From Triticum aestivum (lineage: Eukaryota; Streptophyta; Magnoliopsida; Poales; Poaceae), in NCBI RefSeq assembly GCF_018294505.1, contig NC_057795.1:523781184-523845183 (forward strand): DNA of 64,000 nt, read 5' to 3'. Positions 22,701 to 33,305 of the stretch are shown in pieces (within the stretch, counting starts at the first letter, position 1; each line of letters begins with the position of its first letter). A model generated the notes under the pieces. That model was not told where the DNA came from. It worked only from the letters and a program-made list of their open reading frames with translations, and did no database searches. A program made the position numbers and the translations under genes.

Positions 22701-23119
22701 TGACGGTGTCCTGGACTAGGGGGTACTCACCACGTCGTCTCCTGATCTCTTGGATTTGGCCGAGGACCCCCATGGCCGTTTATTCACGGGCCAATTCGGA
22801 CGGCCCATGCCGCATAAAAGGGAGACTCCACAAGACTAGGCGCCCAAGACGAGGACTCTCCTAAACCCAAGGCCTCCGGTGTGTTATATAAACCAAGGCC
22901 AGGCTAGTCAATAGACAATCTCGTTCATTACTACAATCTCGTGGTAGATACATGTACTCTGTACTACACCCCATATGAATACAAGCAAAAGCAGCATGTA
23001 GGGTATTATCTCTTCAAGAGAGCACGAAGCTTGGTAAAACTCCGTGTCCATGTTACCATCACTCCAAGACGCCTAGCTTAGGACCCCTACCACGAGATAC
23101 GCCGGATATAGAACCGACA
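22701..23119 (+). repeat. 3' LTR of the non-coding retrotransposon
   Basis: Same length as the 5' LTR and about 95% identical by hand alignment. Followed directly by the CCCCC target duplication. Confidence 0.9.
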
Positions 23120-23124
23120 CCCCC

Positions 23125-23692
23125 ACCGGGAACTGTTCATCCAACCCCCCCCCCCCCTCAACAACGCTCACTGTTCATCAAGGGAAGGAGGCAGCATGGT
23201 TCGATCGGCTTCAGTTAGCAGCAGTAGCGAAGGAATCACTCAGGTTCAGTTAACAGCAAGGTATCGATCGCTCGGGTTCAGTAATGTAGCTAGTGCAATC
23301 GCTCAGGTTCAGTTAGAGCCCAACGCTTCGCTCGGGTTCAGTTAGAGCACAACGCCTCGCACACACGCACGTACGTGTACGAGAGAAACGTGCATCGCTC
23401 GACCCTTGACCACCCACCGTAATCGGGAACTCCCCAATACTTTCCTCGCTCTCGCTTCTACCACGGTTTTTTCCGTCATGGACAGCCCAAAGAATGTCAT
23501 GCAGCTGTGTCTCTGTCCCGCCCAGGACGAAAAGCCCATTTTCTGTCATGATTTTTTCTCATAGAAGTAGGAGCCCACCACATCTATGATGATACCGGGT
23601 TTTGTCACAATTATCATCATAGAAGTGTCATAAGCATGACAGAAAAAATTCGTTCAGCCCAAAATGTCATGGATGTGTCTTTTTTTGTAGTA
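23125..23692 (-). repeat. Right inverted-repeat arm, outer part
   Basis: Inverted counterpart of 5544-6080: read on the minus strand it repeats the terminus, the 'gtcatgcttatgacacttct' block, the GGGCTTTTCGTCCTGGGCGG block and the 'tgaacccgagcga' array. It also holds a C13 run (23145-23157). The terminal base is A instead of G, which should weaken transposase recognition. Confidence 0.8.
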
Positions 23693-23986
23693 TCATCAGT
23701 TTCAACAACATCATGTTGTCTTACTCTAGCAATTTTTTCATCAAGAAGGTCATCTAGTGGCACATCATCATCAAGCAAGCAAGGTACTAGCATCATCATA
23801 AGTATCATTCATAGCAGAAGTAGCATCATCAATAACTTGCGACATATCAGGATTAATAGCATGTGGTGGTGTTGCAAGTTTACTTATAACAGAAGATGAA
23901 TCTAAAGCAGAGCTAGATGGTAGTTCCATACCTCCCCTCATCTTAGAGGGATAAATCTTAGTCTTATCATCCTTCAAATTCTTCAT
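23693..23986 (-). pseudogene. Gag N-terminal fragment of an Athila-type element
   Basis: On the minus strand, the ATG at 23986 opens MKNLKDDKTKIYPSKM and continues 71 residues. A frameshift follows and the frame resumes as DDDVPLDDLLDEKIARVRQ. It lies about 50 bases after the primer site, in gag position, and is acidic as in the 1591-2565 ORF. It stops where the CACTA-like terminus begins at 23692, so the insertion or a rearrangement removed the rest. Confidence 0.6.
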
Positions 23987-24034
23987 AGTGATAAATTGCT
24001 AATAATCCCAAGTGACTCAACAAATATAGCTATG

Positions 24035-24053
24035 CTCCCCGGGAATGGCGCCA
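24035..24053 (-). promoter_or_regulatory. Primer binding site, tRNA-Asp-like
   Basis: Minus strand TGGCGCCATTCCCGGGGAG differs from the tRNA-Asp complement at two positions. It sits 11 bases inside the LTR edge at 24065. Confidence 0.75.
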
Positions 24054-24064
24054 GAAAAAGGTCT

Positions 24065-24763
24065 TTATAACCCACAAGTATATGGGATCGCAATAGTTTT
24101 CGAGGTTAGAGTATTCAGACCCAATTTATAGATTCGACACAAGGGGGGCCAAAGAATATTTGCAAGTATTAGCAGCTGAGTTGTCAATTAAACCACACCC
24201 GAAGATTAATTATCTACAGCAACATGGTCAGTAGCACAGTAATATGATAGTTTTGATAATAGTAGCAGCTGCAATGGTAATGGTAACAATGATAGCAATA
24301 GTTTTATAGCAAGTGCAGCAGTAACATAGTAGTAGTAACTTAGTAAGAACAATATAAGATAAATTCGTAGGCATTGGATTGGTAATTTGTTCAATGATAT
24401 TCATCATGTGACAGTCATATCCTAGGGCGATACGGCACTAGCTCCAGTTCATAAATATAATGTAGGCATGTATTTCGTAAATAGTCATACGTGCTTATGG
24501 AAAGAACTTGCATGACATATTTTGTCCTACCCTCCCGTGGTAGCGGGGTCCATAAGGAAACTAAGGAATATTAAGGCCTCCTTTTAATAGAGAACCGGAA
24601 CAGAGCAACAACACACGGTAAATGCATGAACTCCTCAAACTACGATCATCACCGGGAGTGGTCCCGACTATTGTCACTCCGGGGTTGCCGGATCATAACA
24701 CGTAGTAGGTGACTATAACTTGCAAGATTGGATCTAGAACATGGATATAATTGTGATAACATA
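24065..24763 (-). repeat. Athila-type LTR, 3' part, minus strand
   Basis: Homologous to 69-517 in inverted orientation and extending further into the LTR. Its terminal CA reads AA (24065-24066). It is cut at 24763 by the Angela LTR, so its 5' part is missing from the window. It belongs to the same element as the primer site and gag fragment at 23693-24053. Confidence 0.75.
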
Positions 24764-25812
24764 TGTTGGGAACATACCATTTCAAAAGTTTCCTATGATC
24801 ACGCAAGATCTATCTAGGAGAAGAATACAACAAGCAGGGAGAGTGTATCCACGTACCCTCGTAGACGGAAAGCGGAAGCGTTTAGTAACGCGGTTGATGT
24901 AGTCGAACGTCTTCGAGATCCAACCGATCCAAGCACCGAACGTACGGTACCTCCACGTTCAGCAGACATTCAGCTCGATGACGTCCCTCGATCTCTTGAT
25001 CCAGTTGAGGACGAGGGAGAGTTCCGTCAGCATGATGGCGACAGTGATGATGAAGTTACTGGCGTAGGGCTTCGCCTAAGCACTACGATGATATGACCGA
25101 GGTGTGTAACTATGGAGGGGGGCACCGCAGACGGATAAGAGAAGACTTGGTGTGCCTTTGGGGTGCCCCCCTCCTACGTATATAAAGGGGGAGGAGAGGT
25201 GGCCGGCCCAAGGGAGATGCGCCAGGTGTGGGGAGTCCTACTAGGACTCCCTAGTCCAAGTAGGATTCCCCTCTCCTTTTTCCTTTTCTGGAATAGCAAA
25301 GAGGGAAAGAGAGGAGGAATAGGAGAGGGAAAGGGGGGGCGCCCCCGCCCCTTGTCCAATTCGGGTTGGCAAGGGGGGCACGCGCCACCTCACTGGCCCG
25401 TCCTCTCTCCTCCACTAAGGCCCATGTGTGGCCCATTAACTTCCCTGGGGGGTTCCGGTAACTCCCGGTACTCCGAAACCTACCCGATACTTCCCGAAAC
25501 CATTCCGGTGTCTGAATATAACCTTCCAATATATGTGACCTCATCCGGGACTCCGAACAAACTTCGGTTATCAAATCACATAACTCATAATACAAATCAT
25601 CATCGAACGTTAAGTGTGCGGACCCTACGGGTTCGAGAACTATGTAGACATGACCGAGACACATCTCCGGTCAATAACCAATAGCGGAACCAGGATGCTC
25701 ATATTGGCTCCTACATATTCTACGAAGATCTTTATCGGTCAAGCCGCATAACTACATACGTTGTTCCCTTTGTCATCGGTATGTTACTTGCCCGAGATTC
25801 GATCGTCGGTAT
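24764..25812 (-). repeat. Angela/BARE-type copia LTR, 3' part, minus strand
   Basis: On the minus strand it ends with the copia terminus TGTTCCCAACA at the 24764 edge and carries typical Angela sequence, overlapping the 4306-5543 copy in its middle. A TATA-like 'tatataaa' lies at 25179-25186. It is interrupted at 25812 by the Fatima-like LTR, which inserted after 'gatcgtcggtat'. No copia coding sequence is in the window. Confidence 0.8.
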
Positions 25813-26282
25813 TGTCGTTGTCTAAACCGGCAGATCTCGGGTAGGGGGTCCCGAACTGTGAGTCTAAGGTCGAAGGTAACAGGAGGCGGGGGACACGATT
25901 TTTACCCAGATTCGGGCCCTCTCTATGGAGGTAATACCCTACTTCCTGCTTGATCGATCTTGATGAATATGAGTATTACAAGAGTTGATCTACCACGAGA
26001 TCGTAATGGCTAAAACCCTAGAAGTCTAGCCTATATGATTATGATTGCCTCTACGGACTAAACCCTCTGGTTTATATAGACACTGGAGGGGACCAAGGTT
26101 GTACAAAGTCGGTTACAGAGAGAGGAATCTACATATCCGAATGCCAAGCTTGCCGTCCACGCTAAGGAGAGTCCCATCCGGACACGGGAATAAGTCTTTT
26201 GTCTTGTATCTTCATAGCCCATCAGTCCGGCCCATGTTAATAGTCCGGTCGTCCGAGGACCCCTTAATCCAGGACTCGCTCA
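25813..26282 (-). repeat. 3' LTR of F1
   Basis: 470 bp, TGTCGTTGTC...GACTCGCTCA on the plus strand (TGAGCGAGTC...GACA on the coding strand). Homologous to the LTRs at 56602-57083 and 40438-48384. The next bases, 'gtagcccctgaatcaggctt', match the same position in F2. Confidence 0.85.
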
Positions 26283-26818
26283 GTAGCCCCTGAATCAGGC
26301 TTCAATGACGAGGTGTCCGGCGCGCAGATCGTCTTCGGCATTGCAAGGCGGGTTCCTTCTCCGAATACTCCAAAATAGTCTTCGAACACAGAAAACATGT
26401 CCGACTCTGTAAAACAAATCCCACACACAACCGTAGAGAGTATAATTCACGAGTCCAATCCGCTGACAACTTTTCGTAGCATGACATCACGTCGCCACCC
26501 GGCCATTATTCAAAACGGTTTTAGCCTACCGCCCCATATTTGATGCGGTTTCATTGGCATGTCTTGTCAAAGCAGAGATCGTGTCCCCTTATTGCAGGAT
26601 TCTCATCAACATGGGTGTGGATAACCCAACCATTCTATTGGCATGATTCCTTGGAAATAGGCATGTTTTTAAGGCCTAGGAGGGGCGTTTGATATTCATC
26701 GCCTTTGTAAAGGGGCTAAGACCCGTCTTTTCTTCCTTACGCCAACCCTTCCTTCAACCTCTCCCACCTCGAGTTCCAGCACCCAAGGATCAAGTTAATC
26801 ACTTCGCGCTTCCCAGTC

Positions 26819-27718
26819 ATGTCTGGACCCAGCCCTCAAGGCCTGTGGGTGGCTTCCACTGTCACAGAGGAGGATATAGCGAAGCTCCGGGAGGCAAGAT
26901 ACCTGACCGCGGAAATCCTCCACAGGCTTCCTGCTTAGGGGCAGGTTATTCCTACCCCCAGATCTGGCGAGAGGGTCGTGTTCATCTCCCACTTCCTCCA
27001 AGGGCTAGGGTTCGCTCTTCATCCCTTCGTTCGAGGGCTCAAGTTTTATTACGGGCTAGATTTTCATGATCTAGCTCCAGACTCATTTCTTCATGTCTCA
27101 GTGTTCATTATTACGTGCGAGGCCTTCCTCTAAATTCCCCCACACTTCGGCTTATGGCTCAAGACCTTCAATGTGAAGCCGAAGGTGGTCGATGGGAAAT
27201 AGGCAGAGTGCGGTGGTGCTGCGATGAGCAAACTTGCCAATACTACTTGGCCAAATGGCTCCTTCACAGAAACTTCAGACCTGTGGCAGTGGGAGTGGTT
27301 TTACATCACTGAACCCCATGGTACCAAGTGGGCAGCTACACCTGCATTCCGATCTCTCCCTCCATTATAGCTTGAATCATGGATTAATAAGGGGCTGGAC
27401 TGGGGATCCGTTGATGAAGTGAAGACGCTGCAAAGCCGCATTCAGAGCCTCATTGAAAACGACACTGGACTCATCAATGTAATCCAAGTAATGCTAGTCC
27501 GTTGGGTCCTATCGCGCCAGCGACGGCCTCTCCGTATGTGGGACTTCAATCCGGAAGGACCACAAACCCTTCAGCACTTCTCCGGCACGACACTCAGAGG
27601 AATGTGGAAATTATTCTTCGGGACACGGAAACAGTGGCCGGATACTACAGAGGACATCGGCCTTGACTGCAACCATCCGGATACCCCGATAAGCACTCGA
27701 CTCCTGAACACAACTTAG
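26819..27718 (+). pseudogene. Transposase_28-type ('putative gypsy type transposon') antisense gene, exon 1, F1
   Basis: The frame starts at the ATG at 26819 (MSGPSPQGLWVASTVTEED) and matches the F2 copy at 48923-49729 along its length. Signature blocks are GERVVFISHFLQGLGFALH, FVRGLKFYYGLDFHDLAP, FGLWLKTFNVKPKVV and LINVIQVMLVRWVLSRQRR. The family is annotated in grasses as 'putative gypsy type transposon' (Transposase_28, PF04195); its biochemical role is unknown to me. At least four in-frame stops (two early, two mid-exon) break this copy. It runs antisense to the host element's gag-pol direction and sits where pol would be. Confidence 0.75.
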
Positions 27719-27799
27719 TTAAATTTCTCATAACAATATATTGAGAAAACCATATTCGAACAGGGCTGGACAAAGAAGGCGGAGATAATTAGGTGTTCG

Positions 27800-28149
27800 G
27801 CCCCCCTTCCCGAAGAATCAGCTGATCCGGTGTTAACAAGGATGCTGGCTCCGGCGCCATATCAAGTGACAGTGGAGGAAGACAAGGAGGAGAGCAAAAA
27901 GGCTCAAGGTGGCCCCCATTCTAGAGGTATGCCAAGTACCTCGTCCGGGGAGATTGAAGCTCCCTCTTCCGAAGATGAAAGGGAAGGAGAAATTGACATC
28001 CCTTCTCCTCACGGGAAGAAGAGGACCGCCTGCAAAGACTTGAGGATAAAGGCTTCTAAGCGGGGGGAAATATCCCTGTTAGAGGGTTCTGGTTCGGGAG
28101 ACAATGTTGACATATCGTTCCTCCATAAGGACAAGCCTTTAGCTGAGTC
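27800..28149 (+). pseudogene. Transposase_28-type gene, acidic/charged exon, F1
   Basis: Glu/Lys-rich low-complexity segment (for example VEEDKEESKKAQ, SSEDEREGEIDIPS) equivalent to the acidic exon at 49870-50413 in F2. It ends at a GT donor at 28150 (tcg/gtaagt-like), with an AG acceptor at 28226-28227 giving a 78-base intron. Such charged linkers join the N-terminal domain to the C-terminal coiled coils. Confidence 0.6.
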
Positions 28150-28227
28150 GTAAGTGAACAAGGGTGTCTTAAACATATCTCGTTCTTTCTTGGTTGCAAG
28201 GGTAATATTTAACATATATGTTTGCAG

Positions 28228-28692
28228 TCTGACATGCAGCCTTCCCCAATAGTCCTCCTCCTCGGGGGATCTTCTTCCGGAGATGATCAAGAGTGAGACA
28301 CCTCCACAGATCTCCCCACCCAATAGGGCGGAAGACTCCGCGGTGTCGTCGCGGAGGATCTCTCCCGAACAACAAGTGGTGCGAGGGATAATGGCCCGAA
28401 GGCAACACTTCGGCCGTCCAAGGTCCGGGGTGTGCGGCCCCCATGAGGATCAACAATGAAGCCCCCGAACTATCTGATTTACAGCCAAAGACGACTCTAA
28501 GGTCGAGTAAACATATTCCTTTGAAGGGAGTCTATACCCCTTCAGCTACTTCCAGACATCCAGAGGCACCGGATACATTGATGGACATGTTGCAACATGC
28601 CCCCGTCTCAGAAGAACATCGTTCCTTGATGGGTATGGTGGTTGAGAGGGTTCTGTCCGTGAAAAGTGGATTGAATGAAGCCTTCTCGGGCC
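28228..28692 (+). pseudogene. Transposase_28-type gene, middle exon, F1 (cut by element I)
   Basis: This segment carries DTLMDMLQHAPVSEEHRSLM, parallel to YLLEALHGASMDEEHRTLM in F2. The exon is cut at about 28692 and its last codons resume at 39844-39864 before a GT donor at 39865. The open frame continues a little past 28692 only by chance into element I. Confidence 0.6.
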
Positions 28693-29634
28693 GAGTGCCA
28701 GGTCGTAAGCCTGCAGCGACTCGGGACTATTCCCTCCATTGTGCCAAAGCGACTTTGAATACTTTATCTGTTGACAAGTAAATCCGGATTTTAAATACCC
28801 GACGGCTCTTGGCCGATGGCGATTTAATGTGCATTCATTGTAAGCCGGAATTTTTGTAACCCGGCGGCTTATAGCCTTTGAGAAAATCCAGAACGGATAA
28901 TCATTTTTAAGCATCAATTTTGATAATGAGCTTGAACTTAATTATTTATATAAGTCATATTTCTGCAAATCCTGCACAGAGTTTAAACAACATATGCCCT
29001 GGCAACTTAGCGTCAAAGCCAGGGCGGGTAACAACCCAAACATAATATAGTCTTTATGCAATTATGGAAAAGACTAGGATTAAGGCCATTCAAGCCTAAA
29101 CATACTGGCGACTTAACATCGAAAGCTAGGGCGGGTTATCCAACCTCGCATATTTATATAATCAGGAAAACATACCTGTAGAAATTGGCTCATACTGCCG
29201 GCTTACATCGCCGTATCCAATAAGGGCAATAATCCAATGATTGATAAGCGCATGATTCGAATGGCGCAATCCAAAAATAGACCGGCGACTTAAAGTCCAT
29301 AGCCAGGGCCAGTTTAAACATAATCATGTATAAACAATATCATACCTGTGATATTGAATCGTACTGCCGGTTTATGATACTTGTGTAGTAAGGGTGATAA
29401 CCCAATCTTTGGAAGCCAAGACTTCCAAATGTTTGATGATTGTCATATGCTGGCGACTTATCGTCCAAAGAAAAGCCGGGTTAAATAGAAACCACACACA
29501 TATATGCCTTAGATATAAACAAAAAAGTCTCAAGACAAACCCAAAAGATTGTTTTCAAAAAACTTAAGCCAAACAGAGTGAAAAAGCGAGGCTTCTGATT
29601 CGAATACGATCAGTAAGCCGGACCAAAATGGGTT

Positions 29635-30120
29635 AAGCTAGGATTCGAATACGATCATGAAGCCCCCTAGTGGTTTTGGCGTTGCGCCGATCAAAAGGGT
29701 ACCAACAGTTATGTTCTCTTAGGTTCGAATATGACCTATGTTTGAACAGGAAGCCCCCAAATGACCTTGAGAGTTTTTTAACAACTCTGGTTCAAATACG
29801 ATCAAAGTCGGACCCAAAAGGGCTTAAGCTATGATTCGAATACGATCAAGAAGCCCCCAAGTGGTTTTGGCATTGTGTCGATCAAGAGGGTACCGACAGC
29901 TATGTTCTCTTTGGCTTGAATACGACCTATGTTTGAACAGGAAGCCCCCAAATGACCTTGAGACTTTTTTAGCGACTCTGATTTGAATACGATCAAAGTC
30001 GGACCCACAAGGGGTTAAGCTATGATTCGAATACGATCCATCCCCCAAATGATCAATTGCTTTTTTTTGATCAGCTATGATTCGGATACGATCAGGAAAC
30101 TATGCCAAAGGAGTTAAGCT
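29635..30120. repeat. 191-bp tandem repeat, two full units and a partial third
   Basis: Units start at 29635, 29826 and 30017 ('aagctatgattcgaatacg'-like), exactly 191 bases apart each time. Each contains 'gaagccccc', 'gggtaccgacagctatgttc', 'cctatgtttgaacagg' and 'caaagtcggaccca'. The third unit breaks down after about 100 bases. The exact spacing with visible base changes suggests unequal exchange or slippage within the element. Confidence 0.85.
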
Positions 30121-30879
30121 AGATTCGAATATGATTAGCCCCCAATTGCTCTTTGGAGCAGGGTACCTATGTTTGAGTTGTACTTTGCAACAGACTCTCT
30201 TTGGTCCCTTTAATTTTTCTTGAGAACTCGAGCTTTGCAAGAGATAAATTCTTTTTGAACCAGAATTTTAAACCGGATATTGAGATCTTCAAAACTTTGT
30301 GAGAGACGGATTTCTCTTGAACCAGATTTTAAATAGGATATTGAGCTTCAATGCTTTGGGAGAGACAGATTTCTCTTGAACCGGATTTTAAACCGGCATT
30401 CTTCATTTTGAGCCGGAAACTTTCTGACGGCTTTTAGATTTTCGTCAATATAGCAGTAGCCTCCAGGACCGGGTTATCTTCCCTCCACTGATCCAGAGTT
30501 CTTGAATCTGCTTTAAACTGGCAATCATTTATTGAGTCATGTCATCATAGCCCCCGAGTCTTAAGACCACTCAAAAGGTTGGCTTCAGATTCTTCATATT
30601 TGATCATGATATAAATTGGTATGAGCTCAGTAATATAATAGTCCCTTTTTGCAGTAGACCACTTGCCCTGCATTAGAGAACTTGCAAGCCAGAGTAGTTG
30701 CTCTTTAAAGAAAGCAATATGTAATATAAAAATATATTGGATGGATTTCACCTGATACGTCATGCCAGTAGTTATCAACCGCAGAGTTGATGATCACCAC
30801 AGTGAAGCTGAACTCAACCACGGGTAAGTGGGCCATGGGAGCAGATGGATGAGAACTTGCCAGATGATCCGGCCGCGGC

Positions 30880-31010
30880 GTTGTAAGCCGGTGCCGACGG
30901 GCAAGTCAATCGCAGGCGCGGTAAGCCGCACGGACAGCGAGTCAATCGCGGGCGTGGTAGTCAATCACGGGTGCAGTAAGCTGCGCAGACAGGCGAGTCA
31001 GCCGCGTCAC
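30880..31010. repeat. ~38-bp imperfect tandem repeats
   Basis: About four units built on 'gcgagtcaatcgcgggcg' and 'gtaagccg' lie in the non-coding interior of element I. Confidence 0.6.
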
Positions 31011-32200
31011 GTTGATGTAGACTGGGTCGTAGGAGCGACGGCTTGCGTATGCTCATAGAGCAGTTTGGCACGAACGAACATCAATGCATGATGATGCTGG
31101 CGCACGCTCCATATCCATGGTACAACAACCCCTTTGTCATGAATAATTATCATCCGTAACAATATTGCAAGACCAAGTAATTGTTTTCGGATGAATTAAT
31201 ATATGTGATGAAAAACATTGGAAAAATAGTACTTGATTTTTTTGTCGGATAAAGCGAACACCGATGCTGAATAATGCATAGTGGTAAGGCAAAAAATCCT
31301 TCAACACATCTCCTTTGGTTGTCCTGGAAATCGTGTATTGCTGAGAGTAGTAGTAGTACTGATTCTCTTGTCTTTAAGGGCCTGAGGTCTCCACGTGACC
31401 TTATCCTCTTGTATTTTTCTAATCTCCTCTTGAAGTGCTAGCGTGTGCACACACTGCTCTTTAACAACAGCTTACAACTCGCTCCCGGGTCGTGGCTGTT
31501 CTGGGTCGTCCCCAGTTGAATAGATCGGGTCGTGGTCTTTCCTTTGGTAATTGAAAAACTGAACCAACTACTAGTAGCTTCACGTACTAGTACTAGTTGC
31601 TGACTTGATCAAAGCAATGATTAAAAAACGAATTCTGGACCTTGCTAGACAGATTACTTCTTCTCACAATCTGAATTTTTACGTGGACCGTACTCAAGTA
31701 CTTGTTGGGCCACGAACAGTAGCAGCAGAGTAATACTGTAATAGTATTTCCTGATTCCCAAACGAGAGTAATTTGCCATGAATCCTCAAGAGCCCCGCCA
31801 TGCAATAATTGTTTCTTTATTCTGATTCTTGTGGCTGATTTGACCACCACAGTAGTATAGTATTTTTCTTTGATCTTTTGCGCATTTCCAATAGCAGTTT
31901 TGAGACTGCGGGAGCCGTCATGGCTATTGCTGCAGACCGTCGTATGTCCAACGCCAGCATGGCCCGGGCGACGCCAGCGCCGTGGTTGCTGAACAGCCGG
32001 CTTGACGAGGAACCGTAGCATCGGAGGTGACTGCTTTGGGTGGCTCAGAACATCTTCAGGAGCGAAAAAGCGAGGCCATTTGGCGACTCAACACGGGACA
32101 GCGGAGGCCACCGACTCAAGCAGCTCGATCCCGACGTGCATACGGCTCAGCGACGCCGCGACCGCGGAGGCTGGTCATCTCAGCAGTGCCAGTGGGTTGG

Positions 32201-32214
32201 AGGCGAGACGCATG
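32201..32214 (+). repeat. 14-bp flank motif, copy next to H 5' LTR
   Basis: AGGCGAGACGCATG lies directly outside the H 5' LTR and again at 37909-37922 directly inside the 3' LTR. The last five bases (GCATG) are the left target duplication of H. See findings. Confidence 0.85.
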
Positions 32215-33104
32215 TGTCGGCGTTCTGAGAACGGGGGTCCCCAAACTTGCCTGCCTGTGGCCTGCGGCGTGGCTCAAGCAGTGGCCCGGTACGGCCCGAC
32301 TTCATCAACCCAAGCTCAAGACTCTCGCGAGGGGCCGAGCCTCGCGGGGCAGACGATGCAAGGCTTCCTCAGGGGCGGCCTCACCAGGCAGGCTCGCGAG
32401 GAGGCGGAGAGATCAAGGCAAGGAGTACCTCGCAAGGTGCTCGTGACACAAGCCATGACGATCAAGGCTAGGCAGGCGCCAGGCGGGCGCCAGTGGGTGT
32501 AGTGTCCTCGTTTCCTCTTTGGTGCAATGGGAGCAAGCGCAGGCCGGAGTACCGAGGCATCAAGCAAAGATTTCCATATTGGTGCAACGAGACCAAGACC
32601 AGCAAGACGGCAGGACGGAGATCACCGTGGAGCCCAAGACGGCGTCATCACCAGTGCCTTTGGCAGTCGAAGAACAACTTTTAGTCAGGATAGCTTGTAC
32701 TAACTGTACCCCTTCAAAATGGTCATTGTTGGCTCCCTTCCCGGTCAATATTTGGGAAGAGGACCAGTGCCCCTATAAATAGAGATAGCCACCACAGTAG
32801 GAGGGGGATCGAATCCTTCCCTAGCAGAACACCGCGCCACCACAAGAACACCCCTCGCGAGGCTGTTCTTCCTCTGTCCTGTTCATCATCAGCCCCGGAG
32901 GCAATGCACCACACCACACACTGGATTAGGGTATTACACCACAACGATGGCCCGAACCAGTATAAACCTTGTGTCCCTTGTGTTGTTCATCGTGTAGCTT
33001 AGATTCACGGCGAGGTGTTCGGACGTGGATCGGTAGGGAGTAGATCTTCGTGCGCACCCCAGAGTTCGAACCTTAAGGGTTTTGCCAAAACCCGATATCC
33101 GACA
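32215..33104 (+). repeat. 5' LTR of H
   Basis: 890 bp, TGTCGGCGTT...TATCCGACA. A TATA-like CTATAAATA is at 32772-32780. The first 40 bases differ from the 3' LTR at about five places, so the pair is not recent. Confidence 0.85.
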
Positions 33105-33124
33105 TTTGGCGCGCCAGGTAGGGG
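33105..33124 (+). promoter_or_regulatory. Primer binding site of H
   Basis: TTTGGCGCGCCAGGTAGGGG immediately follows the LTR. The same sequence in inverted orientation follows the 5' LTR of G (47046-47065), tying H and G to one superfamily branch. Confidence 0.85.
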
Positions 33125-33305
33125 TGCGCTGAAATCCTCTTCTCGCCGACCTGCGCTCCACTGCTTCATCAACACCGAGGGAAGATACGGTGGGCCCATC
33201 TGCGCCCGTGCACCCTCAGGTGTACCCCAAGGCTCCATCAACACCAGCTCAACCATCGGCGCAGGGCGTCAAGTTGCACTAGCGCCACCCCCGGTGAGCG
33301 AGGGG

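Larger units (their letters stand above)
17475..23119 (+). mobile_element. Non-coding LTR retrotransposon with CCCCC target duplication
   Basis: Two 419-bp LTRs (17475-17893 and 22701-23119) share TGACGGTGTC starts and AACCGACA ends. Exact 5-bp duplications CCCCC flank the element (17470-17474 and 23120-23124). The 3' LTR follows the purine-rich 'cagggagctac'. No gag, protease, RT or integrase is recognisable in the 4.8-kb interior, so it is a large non-autonomous derivative. By hand alignment the LTRs differ at about 22 of 419 sites. It inserted in the right arm of the CACTA-like element. Confidence 0.9.
5544..23692. mobile_element. CACTA-like DNA transposon with long terminal inverted repeats, nested insertions inside
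   Basis: The left end is CACTACAAAAAAA and the right end is its complement (TTTTTTTGTAGTA, last G changed to A). The two arms are inverted copies for about 0.85 kb, far beyond the short inverted repeats usual in CACTA elements. The interior holds only repeat arrays (6388-9739) and two retrotransposon insertions (9740-17136 and 17475-23119); no transposase is visible, so it is non-autonomous. Without the insertions it would be about 5.1 kb. The expected 3-bp target duplication is not seen: CTA on the left, TCA on the right, and the flanks belong to different elements (Angela LTR versus Athila gag). The two arms may therefore come from different copies joined by rearrangement. Confidence 0.65.
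28693..32214 (-). mobile_element. Element I, left part: non-coding gypsy internal region
   Basis: The sequence is AT-rich then GC-rich and has no protein domain on either strand. Motifs such as 'aagccgg', 'taaccc', 'gcgacttaacatcgaaag' and 'agccagggcggg' repeat every 100-190 bases (28990-29480), followed by 191-bp tandem units and short repeats (30880-31010). I assign it to element I because it lies between F1 and element H, in line with I's 5' LTR at 39230-39843. I's 3' LTR is missing at the 28692 junction, so a deletion is implied. Small frames such as 31593-32021 have no recognisable product. Confidence 0.5.

Noticed and set aside
69..25812. Possible giant inverted duplication (Athila LTR + Angela LTR + CACTA arm on each side)
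   Set aside because: The order and insertion points differ: the left Angela LTR sits in an Athila internal region, the right one in an Athila LTR. Abundant families in opposite orientation explain the symmetry.
28990..29480. Regular repeats suggestive of a CRISPR-like array
   Set aside because: Spacing is uneven, repeats are poorly conserved, and the context is a plant retrotransposon interior.
31593..32021. 142-residue minus-strand frame as a possible host gene
   Set aside because: No recognisable domain, it straddles an AT-rich to GC-rich transition inside element I, and no splice or promoter context was seen.
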